From the NCBI RefSeq assembly GCF_947502445.1, contig NZ_CANMZW010000037.1, positions 1 to 59,684 on the forward strand: DNA of 59,684 bases, read 5' to 3'. Position 1 is the stretch's first letter; every line of letters begins with the position of its first letter. Origin of the DNA: an uncultured Brevibacillus sp. (GTDB taxonomy: Bacteria > Bacillota > Bacilli > Brevibacillales > Brevibacillaceae). A program made the translations under genes and the position numbers. Positions 50,707 to 59,648 of this stretch are shown here, piece by piece. A model generated the notes under the pieces. The model made no database searches and was not told the DNA's origin. It worked only from the letters and a program-made list of their open reading frames with translations.

Positions 50707-52269
50707 ATGAAACGGATTCCAAGAGACCATACAGTAAGACGCTTCCATCAAGCCAAATGGGATGAGCCCGTCATTTTTGAGCTAAGCCAGCCCGGGGAAC
50801 GCGGTGTAGAGGTACCTCCTGTAGAACGAGAAATCACCGCTATCGTAGGCGATGGCGTGTCGCAATTACCAGATGGCCTGCGCCGAAAAAAGCGCCCGAA
50901 CCTCCCGCAAATTAGTCAGTTTCGGGTCATTCGCCACTACTCCCGCCTCTCGCAGGAGGTACTGGGTGCAGACTTCAACGTAGAGATGGGTCAAGGCACC
51001 TGCACGATGAAATACTCTCCGAAAATCAACGAGCGCTTTGCCCGTTCGCCGAAAATGGCAGAGCTGCATCCGCTGCAGGATGAATCCACCGTGCAAGGCA
51101 TACTGGAAATGACCTACAAGCTCGATCTGTTCCTGCGTGAAATATCAGGCATGGACAAATTCTCGTTTCAGCCGGGCAGTGGTACCCAGGCTTTGTTCAC
51201 CCAAGCCTCTATCGTTCGCAAATACCATGAGGCACGTGGCGAAGGAGAGCAGCGCAACGAATTCATCACCACCCATTTTTCCCATCCGTCCCAGGCAGCA
51301 ACAGCCGCAGTTAAAGGCTTCAAGATCATTTACGTACCTGTGGACGAAAACGGCTACCCTGACCTCGAAGCATTAAAAGGACTCGTATCGGAGCGAACAG
51401 CCGCCTTTGCTGTTGCAAATCCCGAGGATACCGGCATCTACAACTCCCGGATCAAGGAGTTTACAGACATCGTGCACGCTGCCGGCGGTCTCTGCTGCTA
51501 CGATCAGGCGAATGCCAACGGGCTTTTAGGTATTACGCGTGCACTGGAAGCGGGCTTTGACATGTGCTTCTTTAATCTCCACAAAACCTTCTCCATTCCG
51601 CATGCCTGCGGAGGTCCGGCGACGGGTGCCATCGGGGTTACGAAAGCATTGGAAGAGTACCTCCCGAGTCCATTGGTCGACTTTGATGGAAGCAAGTATT
51701 TCTACCGCCGCGAGTTGAAAAACTCCATCGGCAAGGTGCGGAGCTTTTACGGTGTTCCACCAGCAGTTCTGCGTGCATACGCGTGGATTCGTGCGCTTGG
51801 CGCCGAAGGTTTGACGGAGGTCGCTCAAATCGCGTGCCTCAACAACAATTATTTGTACCATAAAATCTTGCAAATTCGCGGAGCAAGCGCCCCGTATATA
51901 CAAGGCCGCCGTCTCGAACAGGTGCGCTACAGCTGGCAGCAGCTAAAAGAAGAAACCGGGGTCACCACATACGATGTTCAGCGCCGCATGAGTGATTTTG
52001 CGCATCACTATTGGACCAGTCATCACCCTTATGTCGTTGCTGAGCCGTTCACGCTGGAGCCAACCGAATCGTACTCCAAAGCGGAGCTGGATGAATATGT
52101 TGCGGCCCTCACGCAAATCTCGGAGGAAGCATATGCAACGCCCGAAATCGTAAAAACTGCGCCACACAACAGCACAGGTCACCGCGTTGAAGAGTCGGTA
52201 CTTGATGATCCCGACCAGTGGGCTATCACCTGGAGAGCCTACCTGAAAAAAACCGCGATGAATGAATAG
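50707..52269 (+). CDS. GcvPB-like PLP-binding subunit, divergent
   Basis: 520 residues. The PLP Lys is in CFFNLHKTFSIPHACGGPATGA. In true GcvPB the segment after it is Gly-rich (STPHGGGGPGSGP); here it is IPHACGGPATGA, a clear change in the active-site loop. Other features are LGADFNVEMGQGTCTMKYSPK (usual MYPLGSCTMKYNPK), FQPGSGTQALFTQA and CYDQANANGLLGI. It would pair with the GcvPA-like subunit made from the gene just upstream. I infer a related decarboxylase or C-C cleaving enzyme for an amino acid other than glycine. Confidence 0.87.
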   Translation: MKRIPRDHTVRRFHQAKWDEPVIFELSQPGERGVEVPPVEREITAIVGDGVSQLPDGLRRKKRPNLPQISQFRVIRHYSRLSQEVLGADFNVEMGQGTCTMKYSPKINERFARSPKMAELHPLQDESTVQGILEMTYKLDLFLREISGMDKFSFQPGSGTQALFTQASIVRKYHEARGEGEQRNEFITTHFSHPSQAATAAVKGFKIIYVPVDENGYPDLEALKGLVSERTAAFAVANPEDTGIYNSRIKEFTDIVHAAGGLCCYDQANANGLLGITRALEAGFDMCFFNLHKTFSIPHACGGPATGAIGVTKALEEYLPSPLVDFDGSKYFYRRELKNSIGKVRSFYGVPPAVLRAYAWIRALGAEGLTEVAQIACLNNNYLYHKILQIRGASAPYIQGRRLEQVRYSWQQLKEETGVTTYDVQRRMSDFAHHYWTSHHPYVVAEPFTLEPTESYSKAELDEYVAALTQISEEAYATPEIVKTAPHNSTGHRVEESVLDDPDQWAITWRAYLKKTAMNE

Positions 52270-52291
52270 CACTGCCCAAGTGATTCGAGAA

Positions 52292-52320
52292 GAGGGCACA
52301 GAAACATAAAGCCCTCTCCT
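52292..52320 (+). terminator. Weak hairpin between GcvPB-like and ABC genes
   Basis: GAGGGC and GCCCTC stem with a 13-nt loop and a short T-rich tail (TCCTCTTTC). It may attenuate rather than stop transcription into the transporter genes. Confidence 0.4.
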
Positions 52321-52390
52321 CTTTCATACGCAGCACAGGCACACCAAGCAAAGCGTTTTTTTAAACCATATCTGTTTGGGGGATTCTCGT

Positions 52391-53275
52391 ATGAAAAAAC
52401 AAAAATTGTTTCCTGTCGCACTGCTGGTAGGCTCACTCGTACTCTCTCTTCTAGCTGGCTGCGCTTCCAATGCAGCTCCATCATCAAACAGCAATACACC
52501 ACAAGCTACACCAACTGATGCAAACGCTTCCACAAATACTGGCTCCTCTGCTTCTGCACAGCCTGCTTCAGAAGAGACAATGAAGCTCGTACACGAAGGA
52601 AAGCTGACGTTTGCGATGAGCGGCTTGCTCAAACCGCTTAATTACAAGGATGAAAATAATGTACTGACCGGATTCGATGTAGAAATCGGCAAAGAAATAG
52701 CCAAGCGCGTCGGCCTGGAGGCAAATCCGGTAACAAACCCATGGGAAACCATCCTCCAGGGGCTAAAAGGAAACAAGTACGATGCCATCATCGGCAGTAT
52801 GACCCACACCGAAGAACGCGCCAAGCAAGTAGATTTCACAGAGCCCTACTACATCTCCGGGGGACAAATTTTCATCGCTGAGTCAAACGACACGATCAAA
52901 TCCAAAGATGACTTGAAAGGTCAAATCATCGGTGTCGTACAAGCAAGCACGCACAAAGAGGTTGCTGAAACATTAACCGACAAGGAAAAAGTAAAAGGCT
53001 ACCCAACAGATATCTACGCTTTGCAGGATCTGGTCCCAGGTCGTGTCGCTGCTGTCATTACGGACCGCGTCGTCGGTACTTCGGCGATTAAAAACCAAGG
53101 TCTGAAAATCAAACCCATCGACGAGGTGTTAAACAAAGAAAACATCGCCATTGCTGTGACCAAAGACAATCCTGTCTTGACTAAAAAAATCAATGAAGCC
53201 ATCAAATCCATGATCGACGACGGCACGTATGAGCAAATCAGCATGAAATGGTTTGGTGCAAACCTGTTGAAGTAA
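52391..53275 (+). CDS. Amino-acid ABC transporter substrate-binding lipoprotein
   Basis: About 294 residues from ATG 52391 (GGGGG upstream). Lipobox LLAGC, a Ser/Thr/Ala/Asn-rich linker, then a SBP_bac_3 fold: LTFAMSGLLKPLNYKDENNVLTGFDVEIGKEIAKRVG, WETILQGLKGNKYDAIIGSM and ERAKQVDFTEPYYISGG. It binds a polar amino acid outside the membrane and hands it to the permease encoded next. The exact ligand is unknown. It lies in the sigma-54 operon after the GcvP-like pair. Confidence 0.93.
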   Translation: MKKQKLFPVALLVGSLVLSLLAGCASNAAPSSNSNTPQATPTDANASTNTGSSASAQPASEETMKLVHEGKLTFAMSGLLKPLNYKDENNVLTGFDVEIGKEIAKRVGLEANPVTNPWETILQGLKGNKYDAIIGSMTHTEERAKQVDFTEPYYISGGQIFIAESNDTIKSKDDLKGQIIGVVQASTHKEVAETLTDKEKVKGYPTDIYALQDLVPGRVAAVITDRVVGTSAIKNQGLKIKPIDEVLNKENIAIAVTKDNPVLTKKINEAIKSMIDDGTYEQISMKWFGANLLK

Positions 53276-53346
53276 CACGTTTGTAATAGCTGGTGCGCTG
53301 GGAATTCTGGCGCACCTTCCATACTTGCTACGGGGGTATGTCAACG

Positions 53347-54048
53347 ATGGATTTTTTGATAAATATCACAGACATAATCACGCATCACGGAAAAGCGTTT
53401 CTCGAGGCGGCCTGGGTCACCGTTTCTCTGACGGCTGTTTCTCTCGTCATGGCTTCTGTAATTGGACTTGTCTTTGCCTTTTTCAAAGTATCCGGAGTCT
53501 TTGTCCTACAAAAAGTGGCAGATGCTTATATCTTCGTCGTGCGAGGCATGCCCCTGATCGTGCAGCTCATGTTTCTCTACTACGGTATTTCGAGTGTTAT
53601 CGTGCTCTCTGACTTTACTGCGGGTGCTCTCGCGCTTGGCATCCACTCCGGGGCATATATTGCGGAAATCTTCCGCGGGTCTATCCAGTCGATTGATCGC
53701 GGACAGATGGAAGCGGCACGTTCTTTGGGGATGCCTTATGGTTTGGCGATGCGGCGTATTGTCTTGCCGCAAGCGTTCAAGCGGGCGATCCCTCCACTCG
53801 GCAACCAGTTTATCATCGGCTTGAAGGATTCTTCCCTTGTTGCCTACATCGCCGTGACCGAGCTGTTTAACCGCGCACTGTCCGCCCAGGCAGACAACTT
53901 CATGCCCTTTGAAACGTATTTTGTCGTCGGACTTTACTATCTGGCGCTCGTTGCTATTTTCTCGTTTATTTTGAATCGGTTGGAAAAACGTCTCGATACT
54001 AGCAGAACCCCTCTCCCTACTCGCAAGCATAAAGAGGTGGCAGCATGA
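53347..54048 (+). CDS. Amino-acid ABC transporter permease (HisM/GlnP-like)
   Basis: About 233 residues from ATG 53347, ten bases after GGGGG. Four to five membrane helices, the family opening FLEAAWVTVSLTAVSLVMASVIGLVFAF, and the EAA loop EAARSLGMPYGLAMRRIVLPQAFKRAIPPLGNQ that docks to the ATPase. Its stop overlaps the ATPase start by four bases. It completes a polar amino-acid importer with its neighbours. Confidence 0.93.
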   Translation: MDFLINITDIITHHGKAFLEAAWVTVSLTAVSLVMASVIGLVFAFFKVSGVFVLQKVADAYIFVVRGMPLIVQLMFLYYGISSVIVLSDFTAGALALGIHSGAYIAEIFRGSIQSIDRGQMEAARSLGMPYGLAMRRIVLPQAFKRAIPPLGNQFIIGLKDSSLVAYIAVTELFNRALSAQADNFMPFETYFVVGLYYLALVAIFSFILNRLEKRLDTSRTPLPTRKHKEVAA

Positions 54049-54767
54049 TCAAGGTGCGTAATCTGGCGAAATCATTCGGTAGTCTGCAGGTGTTAAAAAA
54101 TATCTCACTGGAGATTAAAAAATCCGAAGTGGTGGTATTGATCGGGGCTAGTGGCTCAGGAAAAAGTACGCTATTGCGCTGCCTGAACTTCCTGGAAATG
54201 AAGGACTCAGGCGAAATCGAGATCAACAACCAGGTAATTGATGTCAAACACACGGATCTGAACAAGGTGCGCGAACACGTAGGTATGGTATTTCAGCATT
54301 TTAATCTGTTTCCGCACATGACTGTTCTGGAAAATGTAATCGAAGCCCCGGTCCATGTAAAAAGAAAAATGAAAGCCGAGGCAACGGAAAAAGCCATGCA
54401 GCTATTGGCACGCGTAGGACTGACCGACAAAGCACATGTCTACCCTGAGCAGCTCTCTGGCGGACAGAAACAACGGGTGGCGATTGCACGGGCTCTCGCG
54501 CTTGAACCAGACGTCATGCTGTTTGACGAGCCTACTTCTGCACTTGATCCTGAGCTGGTGGGAGAGGTGCTGGCGACGATGAAGGATTTGGCCCGCGAAG
54601 GCATGACGATGGTCGTCGTTACGCATGAGATGAGCTTTGCCCGCGAAGTAGCGGACCGGGTCATCATGCTTGCTGACGGAGAAATGGTCGAAGATGCCCA
54701 TCCAAGCGTTCTTTTTTCCAACCCGCAGCACGATCGGACAAGACGATTCCTCCAACAAATCCTATAA
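54045..54767 (+). CDS. Amino-acid ABC transporter ATP-binding protein (GlnQ-like)
   Basis: 240 residues. Walker A GASGSGKST, Q-loop VFQHFNLFPHMTV, signature LSGGQKQRVAIARAL, Walker B VMLFDEPTSALDPE and the H-loop VTHEMSFA. The wording is that of the polar amino-acid uptake family (GlnQ/HisP). It drives import through the permease encoded by the overlapping upstream gene. The M20 peptidase gene starts 19 bases later. Confidence 0.95.
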   Translation: MIKVRNLAKSFGSLQVLKNISLEIKKSEVVVLIGASGSGKSTLLRCLNFLEMKDSGEIEINNQVIDVKHTDLNKVREHVGMVFQHFNLFPHMTVLENVIEAPVHVKRKMKAEATEKAMQLLARVGLTDKAHVYPEQLSGGQKQRVAIARALALEPDVMLFDEPTSALDPELVGEVLATMKDLAREGMTMVVVTHEMSFAREVADRVIMLADGEMVEDAHPSVLFSNPQHDRTRRFLQQIL

Positions 54768-54786
54768 ACGAAATGAGGTGGATGCT

Positions 54787-56436
54787 ATGCTGCAAAGCCG
54801 TGACGCAATCATAAAATTAACCGATGACCTGGTTCAAATAGAAAGCGTAGTCAACACAACGGGTGAAATCGATGTTGCCACTCATCTTTACGAGCATCTG
54901 AAATCGTTCCCGTATTTTCAGCAAAATCCTGATCAATTGATCATCTCCCGGACCGTAAATGACGAGGTAGAACGCTACAACGTGCTTGCATTCGTCAAAG
55001 GCACGAAGCGACCTAGCGGAAAAACTGTCATTTTGATGGGCCACACCGATACAGTGGGCATCGAGGATTACAATCACTTGAAGGACAAAGCCTGCTATCC
55101 TTCTTCCCTCATGGAAGCGCTGAAAGAAGAACCGCTGCCTGACTTGATCAAACAACAACTTGATTCTGGCGATTGGCATTTTGGCCGCGGTGTCCTCGAT
55201 ATGAAAAGCGGCGTAGCCAGCCACGTCTTTTTGTTGCAGTACTATTCCGAGCACCCGGAAGAGCTGGCGGGCAATTTGCTGCTTCTGGCCGAGTGCGATG
55301 AAGAAGACAGCTCACACGGCGTTCTCTCTTCCTTGAAGGATTTGAAAAAATGGCGGGAGGAGCACGGCTTTGAATACATTGCGCTCATTAACTCTGACTT
55401 CGTTGCCCCGCGTTACGACGGCGACCCGAATCGCTATATTTACAAAGGAACCGTAGGTAAGCTGCTGCCATCCTTTTATATCACCGGCTACGAAACACAT
55501 GCAGGCTCTGCCTTTGAGGGTCTCGACCCCAACTTTATCGCCGCTGAGCTGACGCGCCAAATCAGCTACAATCCTGATCTATGTGATGAAGCATATGGGG
55601 AGACGCCTGTTCCGCCTGTTTCCTTGAAGCAGACCGATTTCAAACCGACCTACACGATCCAAACAGCCTTGTCTGCCTATGTTTACTATAATTTTTTCAT
55701 TCATACATGGTCGCCGAAACAGGTACTCGGCATGTTGAAGGAACAGGCTGAGATCGCTTTTGAAAACGCCCTGACGCTGCTGCGTGACCGTCATCGCCGC
55801 TTCTGCGAAAAGAGCGGTCAAGCCTGGACTCCGCTCCCTTGGAAGACCCGAGTTTTGATTTACGAGGACATGAAAAAAGAGCTGGTCGCAGAGCATGGCG
55901 AAGTCTTTCGCTCGCATATGAGACAGTTCAAAGAGCAGCTTTTGCAAGACAAGAGTCTGGATGTGCGGATGTTCTCTGCCCGTGTCGTTGAAGAAGAAGT
56001 GAAATGGATGAAGGACAGAAGCCCGGCCATTATTCTGTTCTATTCCTCACTCTATTCCCCTCGTATCGAGCTTGTGGGCAAGGATGAACGGGAGCAAAAC
56101 CTGATTGCCGCGCTAGAGGAGGCAGTGGAAAGCGACCAGCCACACTACCCGCATCCGATCGTGACTCGCAATTTCTTCCCGTACGTCTGTGACATGAGCT
56201 GTGTAGCCCTGTCTGATGATGAGGAGGGGATTCTGGCCATCGAGGAAAACAATCCGAGCTGGGGCAGCAAGCATTATGTTGACTATCAGGATATCCGTGA
56301 CATCAATGTGCCCTGCATCAACATCGGTCCCTACGGATACGATGCACATAACCGCTTCGAACGGATGGAGATTGCCTATTCCACAGAGGTCGTCCCCTCT
56401 GTGACTGACGAAGTCATCAAACGGTTATTGAAATAG
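54787..56436 (+). CDS. M20-family peptidase, RocB-like arginine-utilisation protein
   Basis: 549 residues from ATG 54787 (AATGAGGTGG upstream); a longer in-frame reading overlaps the ATPase gene and has no site. Zinc-binding pattern: ILMGHTDTVG (HxD), GRGVLDMKSG (D), LAECDEEDSSHG (EE) and ITGYETHAGSAFEGLD. The length and the C-terminal third (YPHPIVTRNFFPYVCDMSC) match RocB of Bacillus, whose exact reaction is not established. In B. subtilis rocB also lies under sigma-54 control. Here it probably releases or processes the amino acid brought in by the ABC transporter. Confidence 0.88.
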   Translation: MLQSRDAIIKLTDDLVQIESVVNTTGEIDVATHLYEHLKSFPYFQQNPDQLIISRTVNDEVERYNVLAFVKGTKRPSGKTVILMGHTDTVGIEDYNHLKDKACYPSSLMEALKEEPLPDLIKQQLDSGDWHFGRGVLDMKSGVASHVFLLQYYSEHPEELAGNLLLLAECDEEDSSHGVLSSLKDLKKWREEHGFEYIALINSDFVAPRYDGDPNRYIYKGTVGKLLPSFYITGYETHAGSAFEGLDPNFIAAELTRQISYNPDLCDEAYGETPVPPVSLKQTDFKPTYTIQTALSAYVYYNFFIHTWSPKQVLGMLKEQAEIAFENALTLLRDRHRRFCEKSGQAWTPLPWKTRVLIYEDMKKELVAEHGEVFRSHMRQFKEQLLQDKSLDVRMFSARVVEEEVKWMKDRSPAIILFYSSLYSPRIELVGKDEREQNLIAALEEAVESDQPHYPHPIVTRNFFPYVCDMSCVALSDDEEGILAIEENNPSWGSKHYVDYQDIRDINVPCINIGPYGYDAHNRFERMEIAYSTEVVPSVTDEVIKRLLK

Positions 56437-56443
56437 AGCAAAT

Positions 56444-56483
56444 ACGCCAGTACCTTACCTTGCAGGTGCTGGCGTTCTTTTTC
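56444..56483 (+). terminator. Terminator of the sigma-54 catabolic operon
   Basis: ACGCCAGTACCT and AGGTGCTGGCGT form a 12-bp stem with one mismatch, followed by TCTTTTT. Confidence 0.9.
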
Positions 56484-56560
56484 GTTCTCTATCATTCGAA
56501 TAGGCACTTGGCATGGGGTACATATTATAGCCGTTATCCATTTCACAGGAGGTCTCTCAA

Positions 56561-56743
56561 ATGACAAATGAACGTGCAAAAGAGATTGCAGCTTCCCCTG
56601 TCATGGCAAATGTAACATGCAACGGCCTGCCCATCTATATTCAGCATGTGGATGAAGCAACGGATATGGCGAGAATCTATCCGCTCGGCGAACCTGAAAA
56701 CGAACAAGATGTTCCTGTAAACAGCTTGAAGGAGCATCATTGA
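56561..56743 (+). CDS. sspH: Small acid-soluble spore protein, H type
   Basis: 60 residues with AGGAGG upstream. The whole sequence matches the SspH family: RAKEIAASPVMANVTCNGLPIYIQHVDEATDMARIYPL, then a C-terminal VPVNSLKEHH. SspH proteins are minor spore proteins made in the forespore under sigma-G. Its presence marks the organism as a spore former. It is a single-gene unit between two terminators; I did not identify the sigma-G promoter with confidence. Confidence 0.92.
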   Translation: MTNERAKEIAASPVMANVTCNGLPIYIQHVDEATDMARIYPLGEPENEQDVPVNSLKEHH

Positions 56744-56756
56744 TTCGTATAGGGAT

Positions 56757-56790
56757 GAAAAAGGCATGGACTCCATATCCATGCCTTCAT
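56757..56790. terminator. Bidirectional terminator between sspH and the secreted-protein gene
   Basis: AAGGCATGGA and TCCATGCCTT, a 10-bp perfect stem flanked by A and T tracts. Confidence 0.85.
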
Positions 56791-56817
56791 TTCTGGGCAC
56801 TTAGCTACTACAAGCGA

Positions 56818-57474
56818 TTAAAACTGGTTTGGAAATTGCTTGATAATCCCCTCAGTCAAAGCATCAGCCAACGTGACAATATGGTCCTCGCCTCTGTCAA
56901 AAGCAGCGATATCCGCATCCCAATCCTTTTTCGCCCGCGCTTGAATCATTTCTGTAAGCAATTCGAGATGCGTATGCAACAGGTCTTTTAATTCCTGTTC
57001 TGTCCAATTCGGGTTTGCACTGCTCAAAAATTTGGCGATATCATCAGCATTTTTGTACCACTGGGCATTGTATTTTTTGAGATCTGCCTGATTGTTCTTT
57101 TTCGTCGCATCTACAATTTTGCCTGCGATGAGAATGTGTTCGTTTAATAACGCAGTCAGCTTATTACCCGCTTCTTCGCCATAATACGGCTTGATTACAT
57201 TGCCAATATCCTCTTGGTTTTTCAATAGCCTGGCGAGTACCTTGTCTTTATCCTTCAGCCCTGCCAAGGCACTTACGACATAAGCTCTTGTCCAAATAAT
57301 ACGATCGATCCATGCCCTTCGCATATCACCCTGGAGCTTGACTTCTTTTGGTTTAATGCCTTGTTGCTGCTGCGGCGGGTCCCCGCTACCTTCTTTCGCT
57401 TGCACAGCAAGAGGTGAACCGAGTAATGCCAGACACATTACGATCAAAACGGTCTTCATAAACTTTCCTGTCAT
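56818..57474 (-). CDS. Secreted helical protein of unknown function
   Basis: About 218 residues from ATG 57474 (AAGGAGAAGG nine bases upstream). A cleavable signal (KTVLIVMCLALLGSPLAVQA) precedes a Gln/Pro-rich linker and an all-helical domain with WIDRIIWTRAYVVSALAGL and several His/Glu pairs (LHTHLELLTEMIQ, FDRGEDHIVTLADAL). Similar secreted proteins are common in Bacillus-type genomes and often carry uninformative names. The HxxxE/ExxH pairs hint at metal or haem binding, but this is a guess. Single-gene unit, convergent with sspH and divergent from the MarR gene. Confidence 0.8.
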   Translation of the reverse strand: MTGKFMKTVLIVMCLALLGSPLAVQAKEGSGDPPQQQQGIKPKEVKLQGDMRRAWIDRIIWTRAYVVSALAGLKDKDKVLARLLKNQEDIGNVIKPYYGEEAGNKLTALLNEHILIAGKIVDATKKNNQADLKKYNAQWYKNADDIAKFLSSANPNWTEQELKDLLHTHLELLTEMIQARAKKDWDADIAAFDRGEDHIVTLADALTEGIIKQFPNQF

Positions 57475-57641
57475 CCTATCCTTCTCCTTTTTTATACTTT
57501 GCAGGTCGTTGTTATTTTGGGCAAATTTGCTGCTTTCATTCTTCACCATCGTTTTGAACAAATTGACACGGAAATGGACGTTCCTTATAGTTGTCTTATC
57601 AACAGTTGCAGGAATCGACTTTAAAAAAGAGAGGTCATTTC

Positions 57642-58067
57642 ATGAAATTAAACGAGTATATTGGTGTGATCGTGAAACGAACCGATTTAAAGCTGAACAA
57701 CTATTATCAGAAGGTAGTCAAGCCCTACAATATCACCATTGATCAATGGATGGTTCTCGTCGTCTTGTGGGAGGAGGAGGGGCTGTCACAAAATGAGCTG
57801 GCAGAGCGTACGTACAAGGATAAAACCAATATCGCGCGGATGCTTTTCACCATGGAAGAGAGAGGGCTTATCCATCGCGTGACAGACCCAAATGATCGCC
57901 GTTCTCTGCATGTTTATTTGACAGAAAAAGGACACCTATTAAAAGATGAACTCCTGCCTCCATCCATTGAAGCTTACCAGAAGACGATTGTTGGTCTGAC
58001 AGAAGAAGAGGTCATCCAGTTTCGAAAAACATTGAATATCATTTATGAGAACGTCAAAAATTTATAA
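57642..58067 (+). CDS. MarR-family transcriptional regulator
   Basis: About 141 residues from ATG 57642 (AGAGAGG upstream). The winged helix reads LSQNELAERTYKDKTNIARMLFTMEERGLIHRV, with the wing TDPNDRRSLHVYLTEKG. It lies just upstream of, and in the same direction as, an MFS transporter gene. Two palindromes in the gap (AGTTG...CAACA/CAACT) are the likely operators, so it probably represses the transporter until an inhibitor binds. Confidence 0.93.
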   Translation: MKLNEYIGVIVKRTDLKLNNYYQKVVKPYNITIDQWMVLVVLWEEEGLSQNELAERTYKDKTNIARMLFTMEERGLIHRVTDPNDRRSLHVYLTEKGHLLKDELLPPSIEAYQKTIVGLTEEEVIQFRKTLNIIYENVKNL

Positions 58068-58077
58068 AATCAAACTA

Positions 58078-58170
58078 TTGTGCGGGAGCATTTTTTCTGT
58101 ATAATTAGTTGTTGTAGCAACAATAGTATTAACAACTATATTTTTTGTCCAATTAGTTGCTATAGCAACT
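58078..58170 (+). promoter_or_regulatory. Promoter with two MarR-type operators before the MFS gene
   Basis: A sigma-A-like promoter TTGTGC (58078-58083), 16-bp spacer, TATAAT (58100-58105). Palindromes AGTTGTTGTAGCAACA (58107-58122, one mismatch) and AGTTGCTATAGCAACT (58155-58170, perfect) lie just downstream of the -10, with a half site AACAACT between them. Binding there would block transcription. Confidence 0.82.
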
Positions 58171-58203
58171 ATATAAAGTACAACTTTTCGCAAAGGAGTG
58201 TTG

Positions 58204-59595
58204 ATGATGAACAAGGAATCAATTTGGGGCACCAATTTTCGCGCTTTGACAATTGGGATCGTTCTGGTCGTAACAGCCACTGCTTTCGAAGGACTTGCCG
58301 TTACCACCATCGCTCCCGGCCTCTCTAGAGAATTACAGGGAGCGAATCTTTATGGCTGGATCTTTAGTGCCTATTTGTTAGCCCAGCTTATTGGTACAGT
58401 CATCACAGGACAACTGGTCGATAAAAAAGGGCCAGCTCAGCCTTTTATTACGATGATTCTGCTTTTTGCCGTCGGGATTGTGGTCGCCGCTATCGCACCT
58501 AACATGCCTATTTTGCTCATTGGGCGCATTTTGCAAGGATTCGGTGCAGGGGCTTTGATCAATTGTGTGTATACGATCATTACCCTGCGTTACCCCGATT
58601 TCCTACGTCCACAAATCCTTGCCGTCTTTTCCAGTGCTTATATTCTTCCAGGACTTTTCGGACCTTATATTGCTGGTTTAATTGCCGAACAATTGTCTTG
58701 GCGATATGTTTTCTGGTTGATTCTCCCTTTCGTTATTCTCTCAGCGATTTTAACCACGCCTTCATTCAAGGGCATGAAGGCAGCAGGAGGAGCAGGGAGC
58801 AGCCGCAATCTATTTCTTCCTTTCTTTCTGGCTTTGGGAACAGGCGTCTTCCTGTTTGGGCTTGGCGAAATCCCTACTGTCTATGGAATTTTCTTATCTA
58901 TTGCGGGCTTATTCATCTTAGGCTTTCCGCTTTATAAGCTGATGCCAAAGGGAACGCTCGTCGCACGTGCTGGCCTGCCTGCAATCATCGCTTCTCGTGG
59001 TCTATTCGTTGCCGCCTATTATGGTACACAAACGTACCTGGTTCTTGGTCTGACATCTGTTTTAGGGCTGTCTGCTGACAAAGCTGGTCTTGCAGTCGCC
59101 TCCGCAGCAATCAGCTGGTCGGTAGCAGCCAATGTCCAGGCAAAGCGGGATGCAGCAGATCTTGGAGCAGGTCGAAAAAAACGCGTAGTGACTGGACTTT
59201 CCATCATGATGATCGGTGTTGCCCTCTCTGTACCGCTGGCATTCATTCCAAACACGCTTATGAGCGTGACACTTGCCATTATCAGTCAGATCACCATGGG
59301 CTTCGGGATCGGTTTGGCGCACCCGACAAGCGGCGCCATTGCATTTTCCCTTGCCAAGCCAGGTGAGGAGGGTAAGGTCTCGGCAGAGATTTCGGTTGCA
59401 GATACCTTCACACCAGCGATTGGCATTGGACTTGGCGGTGCAATCATCACGGTCATGACTACCCTCGGCTTTTCACAGTCGATGAGCATTACAATCGCTT
59501 TGCTGCTTCAGGTTTTGACTGTACTTCTCGGTTTGGCAGCCGCCACGAGGCTCGCTGCACATTCATTGCCGCAAACAGAACAAAGGACACCATAA
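58204..59595 (+). CDS. Major facilitator superfamily multidrug-type exporter
   Basis: About 463 residues; ATG 58204 and 58207 are both possible after AAAGGAG. Family motifs: GWIFSAYLLAQLIGTVITGQLVDKKGPA (motif A region), LIGRILQGFGAGALINCVYTII (motif B region) and ILPGLFGPYIAGLIAE (motif C-like GP). Around twelve to fourteen helices. The motif C-like stretch favours an antiporter that expels drugs. It is controlled by the MarR protein encoded upstream. The substrate is unknown. Confidence 0.92.
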   Translation: MMNKESIWGTNFRALTIGIVLVVTATAFEGLAVTTIAPGLSRELQGANLYGWIFSAYLLAQLIGTVITGQLVDKKGPAQPFITMILLFAVGIVVAAIAPNMPILLIGRILQGFGAGALINCVYTIITLRYPDFLRPQILAVFSSAYILPGLFGPYIAGLIAEQLSWRYVFWLILPFVILSAILTTPSFKGMKAAGGAGSSRNLFLPFFLALGTGVFLFGLGEIPTVYGIFLSIAGLFILGFPLYKLMPKGTLVARAGLPAIIASRGLFVAAYYGTQTYLVLGLTSVLGLSADKAGLAVASAAISWSVAANVQAKRDAADLGAGRKKRVVTGLSIMMIGVALSVPLAFIPNTLMSVTLAIISQITMGFGIGLAHPTSGAIAFSLAKPGEEGKVSAEISVADTFTPAIGIGLGGAIITVMTTLGFSQSMSITIALLLQVLTVLLGLAAATRLAAHSLPQTEQRTP

Positions 59596-59607
59596 AAGTG
59601 GTGTCCT
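59584..59607 (+). terminator. Hairpin overlapping the MFS stop codon
   Basis: AGGACACCA and TGGTGTCCT, a 9-bp perfect stem with a 6-nt loop containing the stop codon. Confidence 0.75.
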
Positions 59608-59608
59608 C

Positions 59609-59648
59609 AGAGTGTAGAGAAACCCTCAGTTTCTTTACACTCTTTTTG
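59609..59648 (+). terminator. Terminator after the MFS gene
   Basis: AGAGTGTA and TACACTCT with an inner GAAAC/GTTTC stem, followed by TTTTTG. Confidence 0.85.

Noticed and set aside
49204..52269. GcvP-like pair annotated as ordinary glycine decarboxylase
   Set aside because: Active-site segments differ from the normal motifs, gcvT and gcvH are missing, and the context is an amino-acid catabolic operon; therefore called GcvP-like only.
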